Source: Unio delphinus
Lineage: Eukaryota; Mollusca; Bivalvia; Unionida; Unionidae
DNA: 64,000 nucleotides
Assembly: GCA_029339505.1 (NCBI GenBank)
Contig: JAQISU010000033.1
Location: forward strand, 496,001 to 560,000
Reading direction: 5' to 3'
Shown: positions 47,101-52,193 of the stretch, piece by piece
Position numbering within the stretch: position 1 is the first letter of the stretch
Layout of the letters: each line of letters begins with the position of its first letter
Notes under the pieces: model-generated
Told to the model about the DNA's origin: nothing
The model's database searches: none
Seen by the model: only the letters and a program-made list of their open reading frames with translations
Translations under genes and position numbers: made by a program

Positions 47101-48673
47101 TTTAGACCACCTGAACTTTATTTATAGGATTACTTTACAGATAAAATTTTAATCTAACTCACCTTAAGGTACAAAATAAAAGTGAACAATTTATAGGAAC
47201 ATATAAAAGATCTAAGGAAAGAAATAATGTTTGTGTTATTTTGGGAATTTAACCAACACTACAATATATTGTGCAATGATACAAGCAATATATCTTTTGC
47301 AAACATCAACTCTTATATATCTAAAGTTAGTTTGTGATACTGTCAGGAAAACATTTGATAAAAGATAATGGTGGTTGAGTGGTCTAAAGCGTTGTCCATT
47401 ACGGACCACTGCCATCTCATTTCTGTCTGCGTGTGTTCGAGTCTAAGATTCGGCAAATGTATTATGTGAGAAAGTTTGCCAGTAGCTTCTCGTGGGTCAG
47501 TGGTTCTTTCCGGGGGGTATCCGGGTTCTTCCTCCACCATTAATACTTGCCACCATGTATAGCCTCTATTGTGCTGAAAAATGGCGTTAAACCATAAAAA
47601 ACTAAAAAAAACACATAAAAGACAGCCTGGGAATACCAACAATATTTGTGTAGTTGTTAGTCCTTGTGTAGTTGTTAGTCCTTGTGTAGTTGTCAATTTA
47701 GTCTTCTGACAGACTTGTGTGCTGGTGAAAGTTAGGGTAGCGTTCAAACAGGCTAGAGTTATGTAGTTTTAGTCTTGACACAAGGGTAATAGTCATTCCA
47801 TATGGGTAGTCAGAGAATGGAATTATGTGACAAATGCTAACAGTCTTGATCTTTGGTGCACGGTGAATATGGTACATACGAGTTCTGTTCAATGCACATT
47901 TGTTTCACTCCCTAAAAAACTGGACATGGAAACTTGAACTAGGAGACATTAGATAAGCGGATAATTTACAATGAATGTCATATACCTGATATATATTTAT
48001 GTGTTTACTGGGTAAATATTTATACATTTTATGGGTTAATCTTTGAGAGGTATGGTTTAGAAGTGGAATGCAATACCAACTTAATTTGGGTACTTTATCC
48101 ACCATGTTACAAATTCCCTGGAGAAGACAGCCATTTCACTAAAGACAAATAAAAGTGCATGCTTTGTCAGCTTTTTCACCAGTAAAACGCTAAAGTACAT
48201 AGCAGTCATGGTTATTACAGTTACATGAATTGGGTTGATGGACCTATATAACGATATATATGGTGTGATTTTTGGGAAGAAAAAGAAATGAGAGACACCT
48301 CTATTCCAATTAATTATGAAAAATTTTTGCAGACTCTTATATGGTTTAGATTGCTTATAGTCAAATAATAACCTGGTTTAGATTGTTTATAGTCCAATGT
48401 TGGCCTGGTTTCCGATATAAAATTGTGTCTTGCTATTTTGCAAAAGGGACCCAATGTCAAATTAGGATTGTGGGGGATTATTTATTACTCACTTTCCTTT
48501 TATTAACAGGCAATCCGTGGCCCCCAGTGGTGCCCAGGCAGAGGGATCAAGGACATCTTCTTACCAATGTTCTTTTATCTTCAGCTAAGACAGAGTATCG
48601 GATGGAAAAGAAGATTACTCCAGATCTCAGAAATGGCAGTCATGATAAACTCGAGCAAGCAGCTAATACATGA
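6282..48673 (+). CDS. MRPL17: Mitochondrial ribosomal protein L17 (bL17m), four exons over 42 kb
   Basis: The exons are 6282-6464, 26336-26407, 43407-43545 and 48510-48673 (stop TGA included). Junction phases are 0, 0 and 1, every intron is GT-AG, and the joined product is about 185 residues (human protein 175). The N-terminus is basic (R5, R13, K14, K16) with no acidic residue before E27, as expected for mitochondrial import. Family landmarks follow: GVGSGPAERI, LVTALIRNERLE and ETRGYVEQ in exon 1, GDRHAETMEKADFW in exon 2, EKDLVHKLFKVLVPRY in exon 3, and a Pro-rich GNPWPPVVPR segment in exon 4. The protein is a structural component of the large mitoribosomal subunit. Introns of about 19.9, 17.0 and 5.0 kb are packed with transposons, all outside exons and splice sites. 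I see no disabling change. The exon calls rest on reading homology and splice consensus; an RNA read would settle them. Confidence 0.92.
6791..6882. repeat. Imperfect palindrome, ~40-bp arms
   Basis: The arm starting TAGACCAGCAAATTGTTCTC is matched in reverse by the arm ending GAACAATTTGTTGGTCTA, with a short spacer near 6831-6840. The homology extends outward to a CATAGTTC-type motif on each side. It could be a fold-back or MITE remnant. Confidence 0.75.
7590..7775 (-). pseudogene. N-terminal fragment of a hAT transposase
   Basis: The minus-strand frame starts MCRFLGVQPPEKKQR and reaches KPHWTFQKTW, which resembles the basic N-terminal segment preceding the zinc-finger region in some hAT/ZMYM-type transposases. 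It ends at a stop at 7590 and the remainder of the gene is missing. Its place inside CAGGG-type inverted repeats supports the call. Confidence 0.45.
8215..8470 (-). repeat. SINE family B, tRNA-headed, minus orientation
   Basis: At the right end the reverse strand gives a B-box-like GGGTTCGATCCC. The body shares AAGTCTTTGGTATGAC and CTAACACTAACCTCTTAAT with the copies at 19550 and 46825. It is nested in the hAT-like element. Confidence 0.75.
9296..11940. other. MRPL17 intron 1 stretch without recognised gene
   Basis: AT-rich intronic DNA. Short frames on both strands look like chance ORFs. The only distinct element is a C-homopolymer run at about 10156-10179. Confidence 0.6.
11951..12400 (+). 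CDS. Unrecognised small single-exon ORF, 149 aa
   Basis: The ATG at 11951 sits in a good context (AAAATGG) and the frame is open to TGA at 12398-12400. The protein is charged and mostly hydrophilic. It starts MASLFVESDDEMKSSDKG, has a Cys cluster (LCQNMCTACC, ~residues 80-90), then a Lys/Glu-rich helical segment, and ends in a basic tail. No signal peptide or membrane segment is apparent. An inverted CCAAT (ATTGG) lies ~90 bp upstream and AATAAA at ~12589. It lies in intron 1 of MRPL17 on the same strand. It may be a lineage-specific gene, a retrocopy or a transposon remnant; I do not recognise the family. Confidence 0.4.
   Translation: MASLFVESDDEMKSSDKGLKNHKGMAGTNCRQKFSWSVYKKTERSRTGIFCPLQYILKSWLKESGTAPTNEATYGKSESLCQNMCTACCQYKLKLERKKAVIEKENKRLHIEPAKSFVTKRKTEEIFLKAAKRAQLAYQQIVFSGQKDK
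12716..12815. repeat. Short GC-rich repeat patch
   Basis: A G/C-rich block with GGGGGAGAGGGGGGG and CAGGGGCGCTGC, then CCCCTTT, stands out sharply from AT-rich flanks. Such patches are common in non-autonomous DNA transposons, but I could not find its ends. Confidence 0.4.
12816..13518. other. Intron 1 stretch, nothing recognised
   Basis: AT-rich sequence without coding signal, inverted repeats or repeat-family matches that I could see. Confidence 0.5.
13519..13705 (-). repeat. SINE family A, minus, truncated and diverged
   Basis: It shares GGGTTTAATACCATTTTTCA, the TACATGGCAGCCAGTA motif and the AGCTACTGGCAAGCTTT block with the better copies at 17862 and 61082. The tRNA-like head is degraded. 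Confidence 0.7.
13706..14875. other. Intron 1 stretch, nothing recognised
   Basis: AT-rich sequence. The small frame at 14644-14865 has no recognisable features. Confidence 0.5.
14876..17160 (-). mobile_element. CR1/L2-like non-LTR retrotransposon (LINE), 5'-truncated and decayed
   Basis: Reading the minus strand from right to left I see an APE endonuclease remnant (GVAVITKNSMI, then CPPPSRINKLTQSF, ~16920-16720), a linker (SPVDLPDLFANFF, ~16530-16490) and RT blocks: SAYRPCHSTQTTLMKVVNDI (~16210-16155), LLDLSSAFDTIDHD (~16115-16075) and YGVPQGSVLGP (~15960-15895). Then come RLDYCNSILSGL (~15490-15455) and a C-terminal region at ~15300-15130. The 3' end is a short tail reading AAAGTCCTCATTATTATT on the minus strand. 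Many stops and frameshifts show it is dead. Its tail is shared with the fragment at 57765. Confidence 0.85.
17784..18388 (+). mobile_element. Non-autonomous hAT derivative (deletion copy of the 30792 element)
   Basis: The left 80 bp match the left end of the hAT element at 30792 (CTTTGAAGGTCTT and following). The right 290 bp match its left subterminal and right end, including TTGTTGTTTTCTCATA and GGTCTTGGAAATCTCTGTTTG. The ends are GAGGGTTCTTACAG and, in reverse complement, CAGAGTTCGTACAG. The flanks TTTAA and TTTAT agree at 4 of 5 bases. All transposase coding is gone. A family-A SINE is nested at 17862-18096. Confidence 0.8.
17862..18096 (-). repeat. SINE family A, minus, nested in hAT derivative
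   Basis: The minus-strand head reads GAGTGGTCTAAAGCGCTCTC (A-box region) and then GGGTTTGAGTCTC (B-box). The body and the GGGTTTAAC tail complement match the other family-A copies. The interrupted hAT sequence resumes on both sides. Confidence 0.85.
18484..18543. repeat. Tandem repeat, 20 bp x 3
   Basis: Three identical units of TAACACTGCTCCAGTGTCCA. Each unit holds a small palindrome, ACACTGCTCCAGTGT. The array abuts the 5' end of a SINE B copy. Confidence 0.95.
18540..18800 (+). repeat. SINE family B, plus
   Basis: The tRNA-like head has CGGCTAGAGCATTTACCTC (A-box-like) and ATTCAATCACTCA in the B-box position. The body shares GAGAGGTTAGTGTTTGGAC and CAGCATGATGCCGCA with other B copies. 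Confidence 0.75.
19550..19800 (+). repeat. SINE family B, plus, best-preserved copy
   Basis: The head is GGCCTAGTGGTTAGAGCATC (A-box) and GGGTTGGATCCCTGGC (B-box), followed by AAGTCATACCAAAGACTTAC. The body has TTAAGAGGTTAGTGTTAGG, and the tail TTAAAGCTACATTAAAAATC ends in CAAACAAACAAAG. Duplicated bases at the insertion were not resolved. Confidence 0.85.
20329..20470. repeat. Minisatellite, ~26-33 bp unit, 5 copies
   Basis: The core unit TGTGTCCAGTGAGTAACTAA is followed by ATAACG or ATAACATTATG. Later units are longer by the extra ATTATG. Confidence 0.95.
20610..20822 (+). repeat. SINE family A, plus, diverged
   Basis: It shares GAGTGGTCTA, CACTGCCATCTTACCTCTG, TATGTGAGAAAGCTTGCCAG and GGCCACCATGTAT with the intact copies. 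The tail is AACAACAAAAAAAG. Confidence 0.8.
21060..21150 (-). repeat. SINE family A fragment, minus
   Basis: GCATATGATAGGCATTTCAT and GGAGGAAGAGCACTTGG parallel the central part of the minus-oriented family-A copy at 61082. The rest is lost. Confidence 0.5.
21408..21540. repeat. Minisatellite, 32-bp unit, ~4 copies
   Basis: The unit GACTGGGTGAGATTGAAGTC plus TACATTCTAATA repeats about four times with few substitutions. The first copy is the most diverged. Confidence 0.95.
22277..22384. repeat. Tandem repeat, ~36 bp x 3, CpG-bearing
   Basis: Three units share CATTYTATCCTGAATACR followed by a purine/CG-containing GTCGTARTA half. It lies 190 bp upstream of the acidic ORF remnant at 22573 and may be a transposon subterminal array. 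Confidence 0.8.
22573..22850 (+). pseudogene. Acidic ORF remnant, possibly the N-terminus of a transposase
   Basis: The ATG at 22573 opens 39 codons rich in Asp/Glu (MDADSKGSDIEVEDLDD). A stop at 22690 follows, then the same frame stays open through DFEGFQEE, another stop at 22756, and SPLKYFF. Open reading on both sides of single stops suggests a decayed gene. Acidic N-termini with a D-x-E-G-F motif occur in piggyBac-like proteins, but the match is too short for a firm call and no adjacent TTAA-bounded ends were confirmed. Confidence 0.3.
23500..23703 (+). repeat. SINE family A, plus, old copy
   Basis: It shares TATGAGAAAGCTTGCCAGTA, CATGTATAGGCTATTGTG and AAAAATGGTGTTAAA with family A. The tRNA-like head is badly degraded. 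Confidence 0.7.
23704..25265. other. Intron 1 stretch, nothing recognised
   Basis: AT-rich and T-run-rich. Short frames only, with no repeat-family match seen. Confidence 0.5.
25271..25950. repeat. Minisatellite, ~45-50 bp unit, about 14 copies
   Basis: Units follow the pattern TTAGCACATTATGTGACTGC, then CTTTTATCTGTTATCTGGTAT. Length and sequence drift along the array (GTGATGGCC in the middle, TGTGTGATGGTC later). Frames inside the array are repeat artefacts. Confidence 0.95.
26336..26407 (+). CDS. MRPL17: MRPL17 exon 2 (72 nt micro-exon)
   Basis: The acceptor TTTTCTTTTTCAG ends at 26335 and the donor is CTG|GTGGGT at 26408. The exon encodes 24 residues, from LIQIAIRNGD to KADFWLL. It fits exactly between the ends of exons 1 and 3 in the L17 family. 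Confidence 0.92.
26667..26880 (+). repeat. Candidate SINE family C, tRNA-headed
   Basis: GGTAGTTTAGTGGTTAAAGAC is A-box-like and GGAGTTCAATACC is B-box-like, with a 3' body beyond. A short partial copy of the same head is at 26198-26232. Only these two were seen, so the family status is tentative. Confidence 0.45.
27565..27569. other. Left target-site duplication of the Gypsy element (TACTT)
   Basis: TACTT directly precedes the left LTR and is repeated exactly at 38113-38117 after the right LTR. Five bases is normal for Gypsy integrases. Confidence 0.93.
27570..29097 (-). repeat. 3' LTR of the Gypsy element
   Basis: 1528 bp. The + strand runs from TGTAACAGAATTGTTACC to CTAATTCTGTGACA. It contains near-duplicate GATGTTATTAGCAGCTACGG-type segments around 28480-28570. 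Short frames inside are LTR artefacts. Confidence 0.95.
29100..29115 (-). promoter_or_regulatory. Polypurine tract of the Gypsy element
   Basis: The minus strand reads TTAGGGGGGAGGT directly before the 3' LTR, the position and composition expected for the plus-strand primer. Confidence 0.8.
29247..29290 (-). pseudogene. RNase H C-terminal scrap fused behind integrase
   Basis: In the frame one base off the integrase ORF, the minus strand reads GVENIGADYLSRA then stop. This is the typical last block of a Gypsy RNase H (…N-x-G-A-D-x-L-S-R). The equivalent block NVGACCLSR ends the RT-RNase H fragment at 55280-55308. Nothing else of RT or RNase H remains, so this marks the right side of an internal deletion. 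Confidence 0.75.
29281..30732 (-). CDS. Gypsy integrase (C-terminal part of gag-protease-integrase polyprotein)
   Basis: The 483-codon frame is really the downstream part of a longer polyprotein. The frame is open further upstream to the hAT insertion at 30791 and matches the protease side. A zinc-binding domain (H132, H139, C169, C172) is followed by the catalytic core with D202 (VDIVGP), D262 (LTDCGAQF) and E298 (NGLVEKFNG), exact D-x59-D-x35-E spacing. A GPY/F module (QWKGPYKV, ~436-443) and HANMLKLY near the end complete the enzyme. All catalytic residues are present, so this integrase looks intact. It ends with KGS and a stop, where Gmr1-like elements would continue into RT. Confidence 0.92.
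   Translation of the reverse strand: MDNPIYDLTIGNVEGSRLPTMADFKIPLAQAVETRAQTRREKSAFHKLIVPESISGISRDDFKQEQERDESIRTIVEKITSGAIKHCKRGGSSRFVRKNGLIHREFSAREGKKYWQVVVPQRYRSQVLRVAHESSMAGHLGKAKTTSRVVAEFYWPGVNGDVTRFCRSCDVCQKTVCKGRVTRVPLGQMPLIDTPFKRVAVDIVGPIHPVTERKNRYILTLVDYTTRYPEAVALPTIETERVAEALVEIFSRVGVPEEILTDCGAQFTSDLMGEISRLLSIKQLNTTPYHPMCNGLVEKFNGTLKSMLRKMCAERPQDWDRYLNSVLFAYREVPQESLGFSPFELLYGRTVRGPMRILRELWTGDVANEEIKTTYQYVLDLRNKLESTCQMARDELIKSGRRYAKYYNRRARNRKFLVGDQVLLLLPTSSNKLLVQWKGPYKVKEVKGDMDYKIDMGGSVKTFHANMLKLYIKRQSDNVNKGS
30787..30791. other. Left target-site duplication of the hAT element (TACGG)
   Basis: TACGG precedes the left CAGGG end and also follows the right CCCTG end at 34927-34931. The duplication is five bases; extension to eight fails on both sides. 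Confidence 0.8.
30792..34926 (+). mobile_element. Autonomous hAT-family DNA transposon nested in the Gypsy element
   Basis: The left end CAGGGTTCGTACGG and the reverse complement of the right end, CAGGGTTTGTAC, are short inverted repeats. Repeated CTTTGAAAGT motifs lie near both ends. A 5-bp TACGG duplication flanks it. It carries one three-exon transposase gene in frame throughout. Removing the element and one TACGG would rejoin the Gypsy frame, so it inserted after the Gypsy element did. Related deletion copy at 17784. Confidence 0.9.
31391..34607 (+). CDS. hAT transposase with BED-like finger, three exons, apparently intact
   Basis: Exons 31391-31556, 32194-33058 and 33284-34607 join in phase (GGTAAG donor, TTCTAG acceptor; AGGTAC donor, TTTCAG acceptor) into 784 codons without stops. 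The N-terminus has a BED-like finger (C33, C36, H53, H59). The middle shows LLFDETLNKDM (~188), LSMDGPAVNW (~255) and GSCGLHAMHNAFRSG (~285), which look like conserved hAT core blocks. The C-terminal dimerisation motif LSHGQATVERGFSINKQ is at ~628, followed by a Lys/Glu-rich coiled coil. The enzyme would excise and insert elements with the CAGGG ends. Catalytic acidic residues were not mapped with certainty. AATAAA at ~34599 may end the transcript. Confidence 0.85.
34927..36351 (-). CDS. Gypsy gag and protease (N-terminal part of the polyprotein, split by hAT)
   Basis: The frame extends to an in-frame ATG at 36408, but ATG at 36351 (MSSLKDLVALGKEFGYEG) is the likelier start. A long Glu/Lys/Arg-rich coiled coil (about residues 25-150) precedes a retrotransposon gag domain (YAENQKWSQNDWALHLSALL and following). 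A CCHC zinc knuckle (CFLCNALGHVQKDC, ~35225-35265) binds RNA. The aspartic protease follows, with its active-site DTG in VLRDTGCTGVV (~35020-35050). The frame is interrupted at 34927 by the hAT element; the remaining apparent codons run into hAT DNA. Integrase continues in the same frame at 30786. Confidence 0.88.
36551..36569 (-). promoter_or_regulatory. Primer binding site, tRNA-Leu-like
   Basis: The + strand AATCCCACTTCTGACACCA equals the 3' end of a tRNA with its CCA, and agrees with animal tRNA-Leu(CAA) as I remember it. It lies one base inside the 5' LTR. First-strand DNA synthesis would start here. Confidence 0.85.
36571..38112 (-). repeat. 5' LTR of the Gypsy element
   Basis: 1542 bp, 14 bp longer than the other LTR because of a 2-bp insertion near 37322 and a duplicated 12-bp ACGGAATCAACG unit near 37580. 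It would hold the element promoter. It is followed by TACTT. Confidence 0.95.
38118..39379. other. Intron 2 stretch, nothing recognised
   Basis: AT-rich intronic DNA right of the Gypsy element. It continues the sequence left of 27565. No coding signal. Confidence 0.5.
39380..40640. repeat. Paralogous segment, copy 1 (copy 2 at 57110-58440)
   Basis: Colinear similar blocks are shared with 57110-58440: GGTCAAAATTCTTAAGTCC, TTTAATTTCATGTAATATTC, AATAAATCCAAATTAGACAC and CATTATTTCTTCCCAATAAT. The two are about 17.7 kb apart in the same orientation. No coding capacity is evident in either. Confidence 0.8.
41066..41120. repeat. (TA)n microsatellite
   Basis: About 27 TA units. Frames on both strands through it are artefacts. 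Confidence 0.97.
41158..41575. repeat. Direct duplication, copy 1 (copy 2 at 42452-42835)
   Basis: Shared blocks in the same order include GGGAACCAGCCTG, TTTTAGGAAAAAGAATCTTT, GGTCCAGAAAAT and GGTGTTTGCATAGGTTTACT. The copies are 1.28 kb apart. Confidence 0.88.
42452..42835. repeat. Direct duplication, copy 2
   Basis: This is the partner of 41158-41575, with several indels. Without sequence ends typical of a transposon it may be a local tandem duplication split by 0.9 kb of other DNA, or two copies of an unknown repeat. Confidence 0.88.
43407..43545 (+). CDS. MRPL17: MRPL17 exon 3
   Basis: The acceptor TTTTCTTTTCCAG ends at 43406. 139 nt encode EKDLVHKLFKVLVPRY onward to GILELK plus one base. 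The donor is AAAG|GTAACA. Phase 1 matches exon 4, which supplies the last two bases of a Gly codon. Confidence 0.93.
43546..44515. other. Intron 3, left part, nothing recognised
   Basis: No coding signal. Short repeats ACCACATATCTGTGATAT-like lie at 43560-43680. Confidence 0.5.
44516..44980 (-). pseudogene. Mutator-like transposase fragment
   Basis: The minus-strand frame (to 44800, with partial blocks beyond) includes ISRMFQLYEEMPKRG, then VCANNMMQIGLLQTIGNEGL and TIILLSVTVPQ. The order 'LYEE … N-x(3)-Q-x-GL … IGN … P' resembles zinc-finger Mutator-like transposase domains found in invertebrates. Upstream blocks (RSGKQNISLSAHRK, ~44950) are in other frames. It is a remnant; family assignment is from memory of the pattern and uncertain. 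Confidence 0.4.
45421..45625 (-). pseudogene. Open fragment of unknown origin, possible exon remnant
   Basis: The minus strand is open for about 68 codons, with NFFKPGNVSETRHKFEKAIQ and then KLPKLRRKLEVEKYVENF, ending in a stop at ~45412. It is hydrophilic and helix-prone. It may belong to the same element as the Mutator-like fragment 0.6 kb away. I do not recognise it. Confidence 0.25.
46682..46807. repeat. Palindrome, ~55-bp arms
   Basis: The arm GTTACTGCATTTGAATGGGG … GATGGATATACTGCA is repeated in reverse as TGCAGTATATCCATC … CAAATGCAGTAAC, with mismatches in the middle of the arms. The spacer is about 12 bp. It is a likely fold-back/MITE remnant. Confidence 0.85.
46825..47010 (+). repeat. 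SINE family B, plus, 3'-truncated
   Basis: The head TTTAGAGCATCCGCC and GCGGGTTCATACC is followed by AAGTCATACCAGA and the TTAAGAGGTTAGTGTTAGGA body. Confidence 0.8.
47368..47612 (+). repeat. SINE family A, plus, well preserved
   Basis: GTTGAGTGGTCTAAAGCGTT (A-box) and GTGTTCGAGTCTAAG (B-box) form a head resembling class-II tRNA (Leu/Ser). The body is TATGTGAGAAAGTTTGCCAG, GGTTCTTTCCGGGG and GCCACCATGTATAGCC. The tail is A-rich after AATGGCGTTAAACC. Confidence 0.88.
48510..48673 (+). CDS. MRPL17: MRPL17 exon 4, terminal
   Basis: The acceptor TATTAACAG ends at 48509. The exon opens with GC to complete Gly, then NPWPPVVPR, and runs through a hydrophilic tail to TGA at 48671-48673. The C-terminal extension (about 40 residues after the Pro-rich segment) is longer than in the human protein. 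Confidence 0.9.
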
Positions 48674-48701
48674 TTGCTTTATTCCTACAGCCTTTCTCTA
48701 T

Positions 48702-48707
48702 AATAAA
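48702..48707 (+). promoter_or_regulatory. MRPL17 polyadenylation signal AATAAA
   Basis: A canonical AATAAA lies 28 bp after the MRPL17 stop codon, followed by T-rich DNA. This implies a very short 3' UTR. Confidence 0.65.
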
Positions 48708-49505
48708 TTTCACTTTTTTAGAAATCTGTTGTACTTTTATTTTAATATAATAGTTACAGGTCAAAAAACCTTATGATAGGATGTATATATGGTTTCAGAA
48801 ACAAAGGTCATTGTGTTTTGTTTTAAAAATAAGAAACAATCCAAATCCACGTTTTGCAGAATTATGGTACATACGAGTTCTGTTCAATGCAGACAGGGAA
48901 AGGAACAAGCAGTTCAGTAATGATATGACTTCATCACATAAAATAGTTTCTCAGTGTACCAAATAGAATGTATATAGCAAGAAACCAGCCAACTAGACAG
49001 TAATTAGGTGAAATATGGAGGAAAAGATGAGAAGAAAAAGATAATTTATTAGGAACACTTTGCACAGTTTTCCCTTTTTTTAGGATGCATGCCTATATTA
49101 TGAGAATTTATCATCCCAGTTGTTTGATACTAGAAATTTATGGAAATGGATCTTGTTTCACTGGCCTATGTGCATTTGTCCTCTTCATTTTTCCCAGACA
49201 TGCCATTTTAATGGCATCAGATTGCTCTGAATTTTCTATTCGAATTATGAATGTAATGAGGGCATCTAAATATCCTTTTTTTCTTTTCATTTCTTATGTT
49301 ATACTTATAGCCCTTTGCATATTCATTCATTCAAAATAGCAGTAATGAAGTTTATAGACATTGGTTATGATTTTCATCAAGACCATGGAGTTTCACCCTC
49401 GCCCACTGAAATTGTGTGATCATATTGTTTGTTCATTTTATTTTCTTGCTGGAATTCTTGTGACTCCTTTTCAGTCATTTTAAAAGAGAGCTTCTTAGTC
49501 TTACA

Positions 49506-49738
49506 GGGTGGTCGAGTGGTCTAAAGTGCTCATTGTTACGGATCACTGCCATCTCACCTCTGCGTGGGTTTGAGTCTCGGATTCAGCCAGTGTGGGTATG
49601 TGAGAAAGCTTTCCAGTAGCTTCTTGTGCGTCGGTGGTTCTTCCTGGGGTTTTCCCACGTTCTTCATCTATCATTACTACAGTCTGCCATGTATAGCCTG
49701 TCTTGTGCTGAAAACTACCATTAAGCCCTACTACAACT
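49506..49738 (+). repeat. SINE family A, plus
   Basis: GTGGTCGAGTGGTCTAAAGT and GGGTTTGAGTCTCGG form the tRNA-like head. The rest of the body matches, ending AAGCCCTACTACAAC. Confidence 0.88.
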
Positions 49739-49919
49739 TAGTCTTACACCACTCAGTCATTATAATTATATCTAACTACACAGGTAGTGTATTGTTGTTC
49801 ATACATTTAAGGTTTCACACAAATCACAATCTTTATAATCATAATTTTGATTATTATTCTTTTCAGATATTTTCTTTCTGGGCAACATGTCTTAACAAGG
49901 TGTGGCCTAAACCAAGATA

Positions 49920-51260
49920 AAGAGCTTTTTTGCTCTTAACTTCAGCATTTGGGTCCTTCAGGACATTGAGAGGTAATATTATTAGCTCTTCTGCTCATAA
50001 AGGTACTCCTCGTTCCCGGTTCAGCCTATGAGATCAATCTTGACAGAAACAATAAAGGTCCATGAACCTCAGTGGTTTTTCCAACCCATTCAGAATCTGC
50101 TAGGGTTAGGTCTAAGGCTAGGTCCATGGTTCCACCTGTAAGAGGATAAAAGCAATCAAAGATAGCTTAGTCACACCCTCCCATGAGGGAGAAGCAGTAC
50201 CCTGTCCATTCTGACAGGGCAGAGTGAACCCAATCCAACCCAATGAAGGAGGAGCAGCATCATCAAAGAACCATAGACCTAATAGTGGCAGCAGGATAAG
50301 GCCACCCTAAAAGTGGAGAGTTATGATCTAAGTCTAAAATATCTGATGAAGGGACTTCCTATGGAACAAAATATCTTGACCAGTAACTGGTCAGTGGAGA
50401 GTAACCAGTCATTGAGTACTGGTCACCTGTCATTGGAATCCCCTTGGTATGTGGATATGGATTAGGTTAAGATACCTTCATGTCACACAACCTCATACTA
50501 GAGAGGTTGATGTTATTTTATGCAGACTAATGTCCCCCTCATAAAAAGTGGAGATTTAAAGGAGGGAGGGTGGGTGAACCCCTTCTTCCAGATGACCCAA
50601 GAATATCAATAGGCACTCTCAACCTCCTGCTGAGGCTGGCACCAAGCATAGTCCTCTCACTTCACATGAAGAGTTACAGAGTAACGTTCCTGTGACCTCC
50701 AAGTTTCCTCTGAAGCAGAGTGACACTGGGCTCCAAAGTCCTGCTTTAGAAGTGAAAGCAGAAAAAGATCCTCTCAGTCCCTGTGGTTCAGCACATAACC
50801 AGATAATGTTGTCCCCCTTCTTCCTTGGCAATGATTCATGGCAGTAGGGATGGACGAGATTAGGGCATTTGACTAGGTAGTCAATGAAATTTACCACCTT
50901 TTTCCCCTGGATTTGTGTCCACATTTCTCCTGCTCAGAGGGCACAAAATTTCTCACCATTTTGAAGTGACTTTTTGGGGCTGCCACACATACTCTTGCTA
51001 CCTACTAAGCCATGGTCAAGGAGCTTTCTCAAAAGATTTATAAGGGCCAAGACCTTGATAGGCAAAATAAGGGGTGATGAGTAACATACAGACATTGAGA
51101 CTTCAGGTCTTAGTTTCTAGCTGCTAGTTTCACACTTCTGCCAGCCCCGTTAAACCTTTTACCTTGGATGCCACCCATAAAACTCCCACTCTGGATGCCA
51201 GAGCTTCACAAGTGCCCACCTTTCAGTTAAGACACTTGAGCAATTAAGTTTAAGGACAAG
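49920..51260. other. GC-richer island of unknown identity
   Basis: Composition is clearly less AT-rich than on either side. It holds phrase-like repeats such as ACTGGTCAGTGGAGAG and ACCAGTCATTGAGTACTGG (50370-50440). A minus-strand frame at 50619-50924 has no feature I recognise. It may be a decayed retroelement; no ends or domains were found. Confidence 0.4.
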
Positions 51261-51512
51261 TCACATATCACCATAACCTCACATACCAATCTTATTATGC
51301 CTGCCTCCTTAAGCCATTCAGTTGCACATCAGCACTTACTGCAGGCATTCCAAAACATCTCAACATGTCTTGTCCATTTCCACAGCAATATCAACTTGTA
51401 TATATCCTCTCACCCATGTGACAAAGAAATATGGCTTGTTTTGCTAACCTTTACTTGTCTCATCTCATTCTGGTTATGTCAGTCATGTTGTCTACACACT
51501 TGGAACTACTCA

Positions 51513-52165
51513 TCAAAAGATGAAACCCTAGTCTTCTGCTGTACATGTTGGAGCTGTTATAAAATCAGACAACAACAGATATAAGACAAAAAGAAATTCA
51601 CTTACAAAGCAACATAAGGTCTCACCAATTTTGATAACACACCGTACAAAACATTTTGAGGGAAAGAGACAAATACACATGAAATTCTGCAGTTTGGTAT
51701 TATAATAGAAACTATACATGGCATAGGCGATAGGAACTAATTGTAAAAAGATGAAACTCTATAGTCTTCTGCTATGTATGTTGGAGTTGTTATAAAATCA
51801 AACAACAGATATGTGACAAAAAGAAATTCACTCACAAAGCAACATAAGGTCTCTCCAACTTTCATAACACACCATTTTGAGGGAGACAGACAAACACACG
51901 AAATTATGCTGTTTGGTATTATACTATAGAAACTATACATGGCATAGGAAATACTCATAAAAAGATGAGTATTTTGCTGTGTATGATAGTTATAAAATCA
52001 AACAACAGCAGATATATGACAAAAAGAAATTCACTCACAAAGCAGCATGAGGTCTCTCCAAATTTAAGAACACACCATGAAAAAACATTTTGAGGGAGAC
52101 AGACAAATAAATATACACATGAAATTGTGATGTTTGGTATTATCCTAGAACTACACGTGGCATAG
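51513..52165. repeat. Tandem repeat, ~210-230 bp x 3
   Basis: Three units share ATAAAATCAAACAACA, GACAAAAAGAAATTCACTCA, AAAGCAACATAAGGTCTC, CATTTTGAGGGAGACAGACA and CTATACATGGCATAGG. Units begin near 51513, 51748 and 51960. Confidence 0.92.
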
Positions 52166-52193
52166 CAAATTATATCCCAGCTCTAACTCAGTA

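Noticed and set aside
47368..47440. A true tRNA gene in the SINE head
   Set aside because: The head lacks proper acceptor pairing and is followed by the same body in many copies, so it is a SINE.
50619..50924. 101-codon minus-strand frame as a gene
   Set aside because: No recognised domain, no splice or regulatory context; GC-richer DNA gives longer chance frames.
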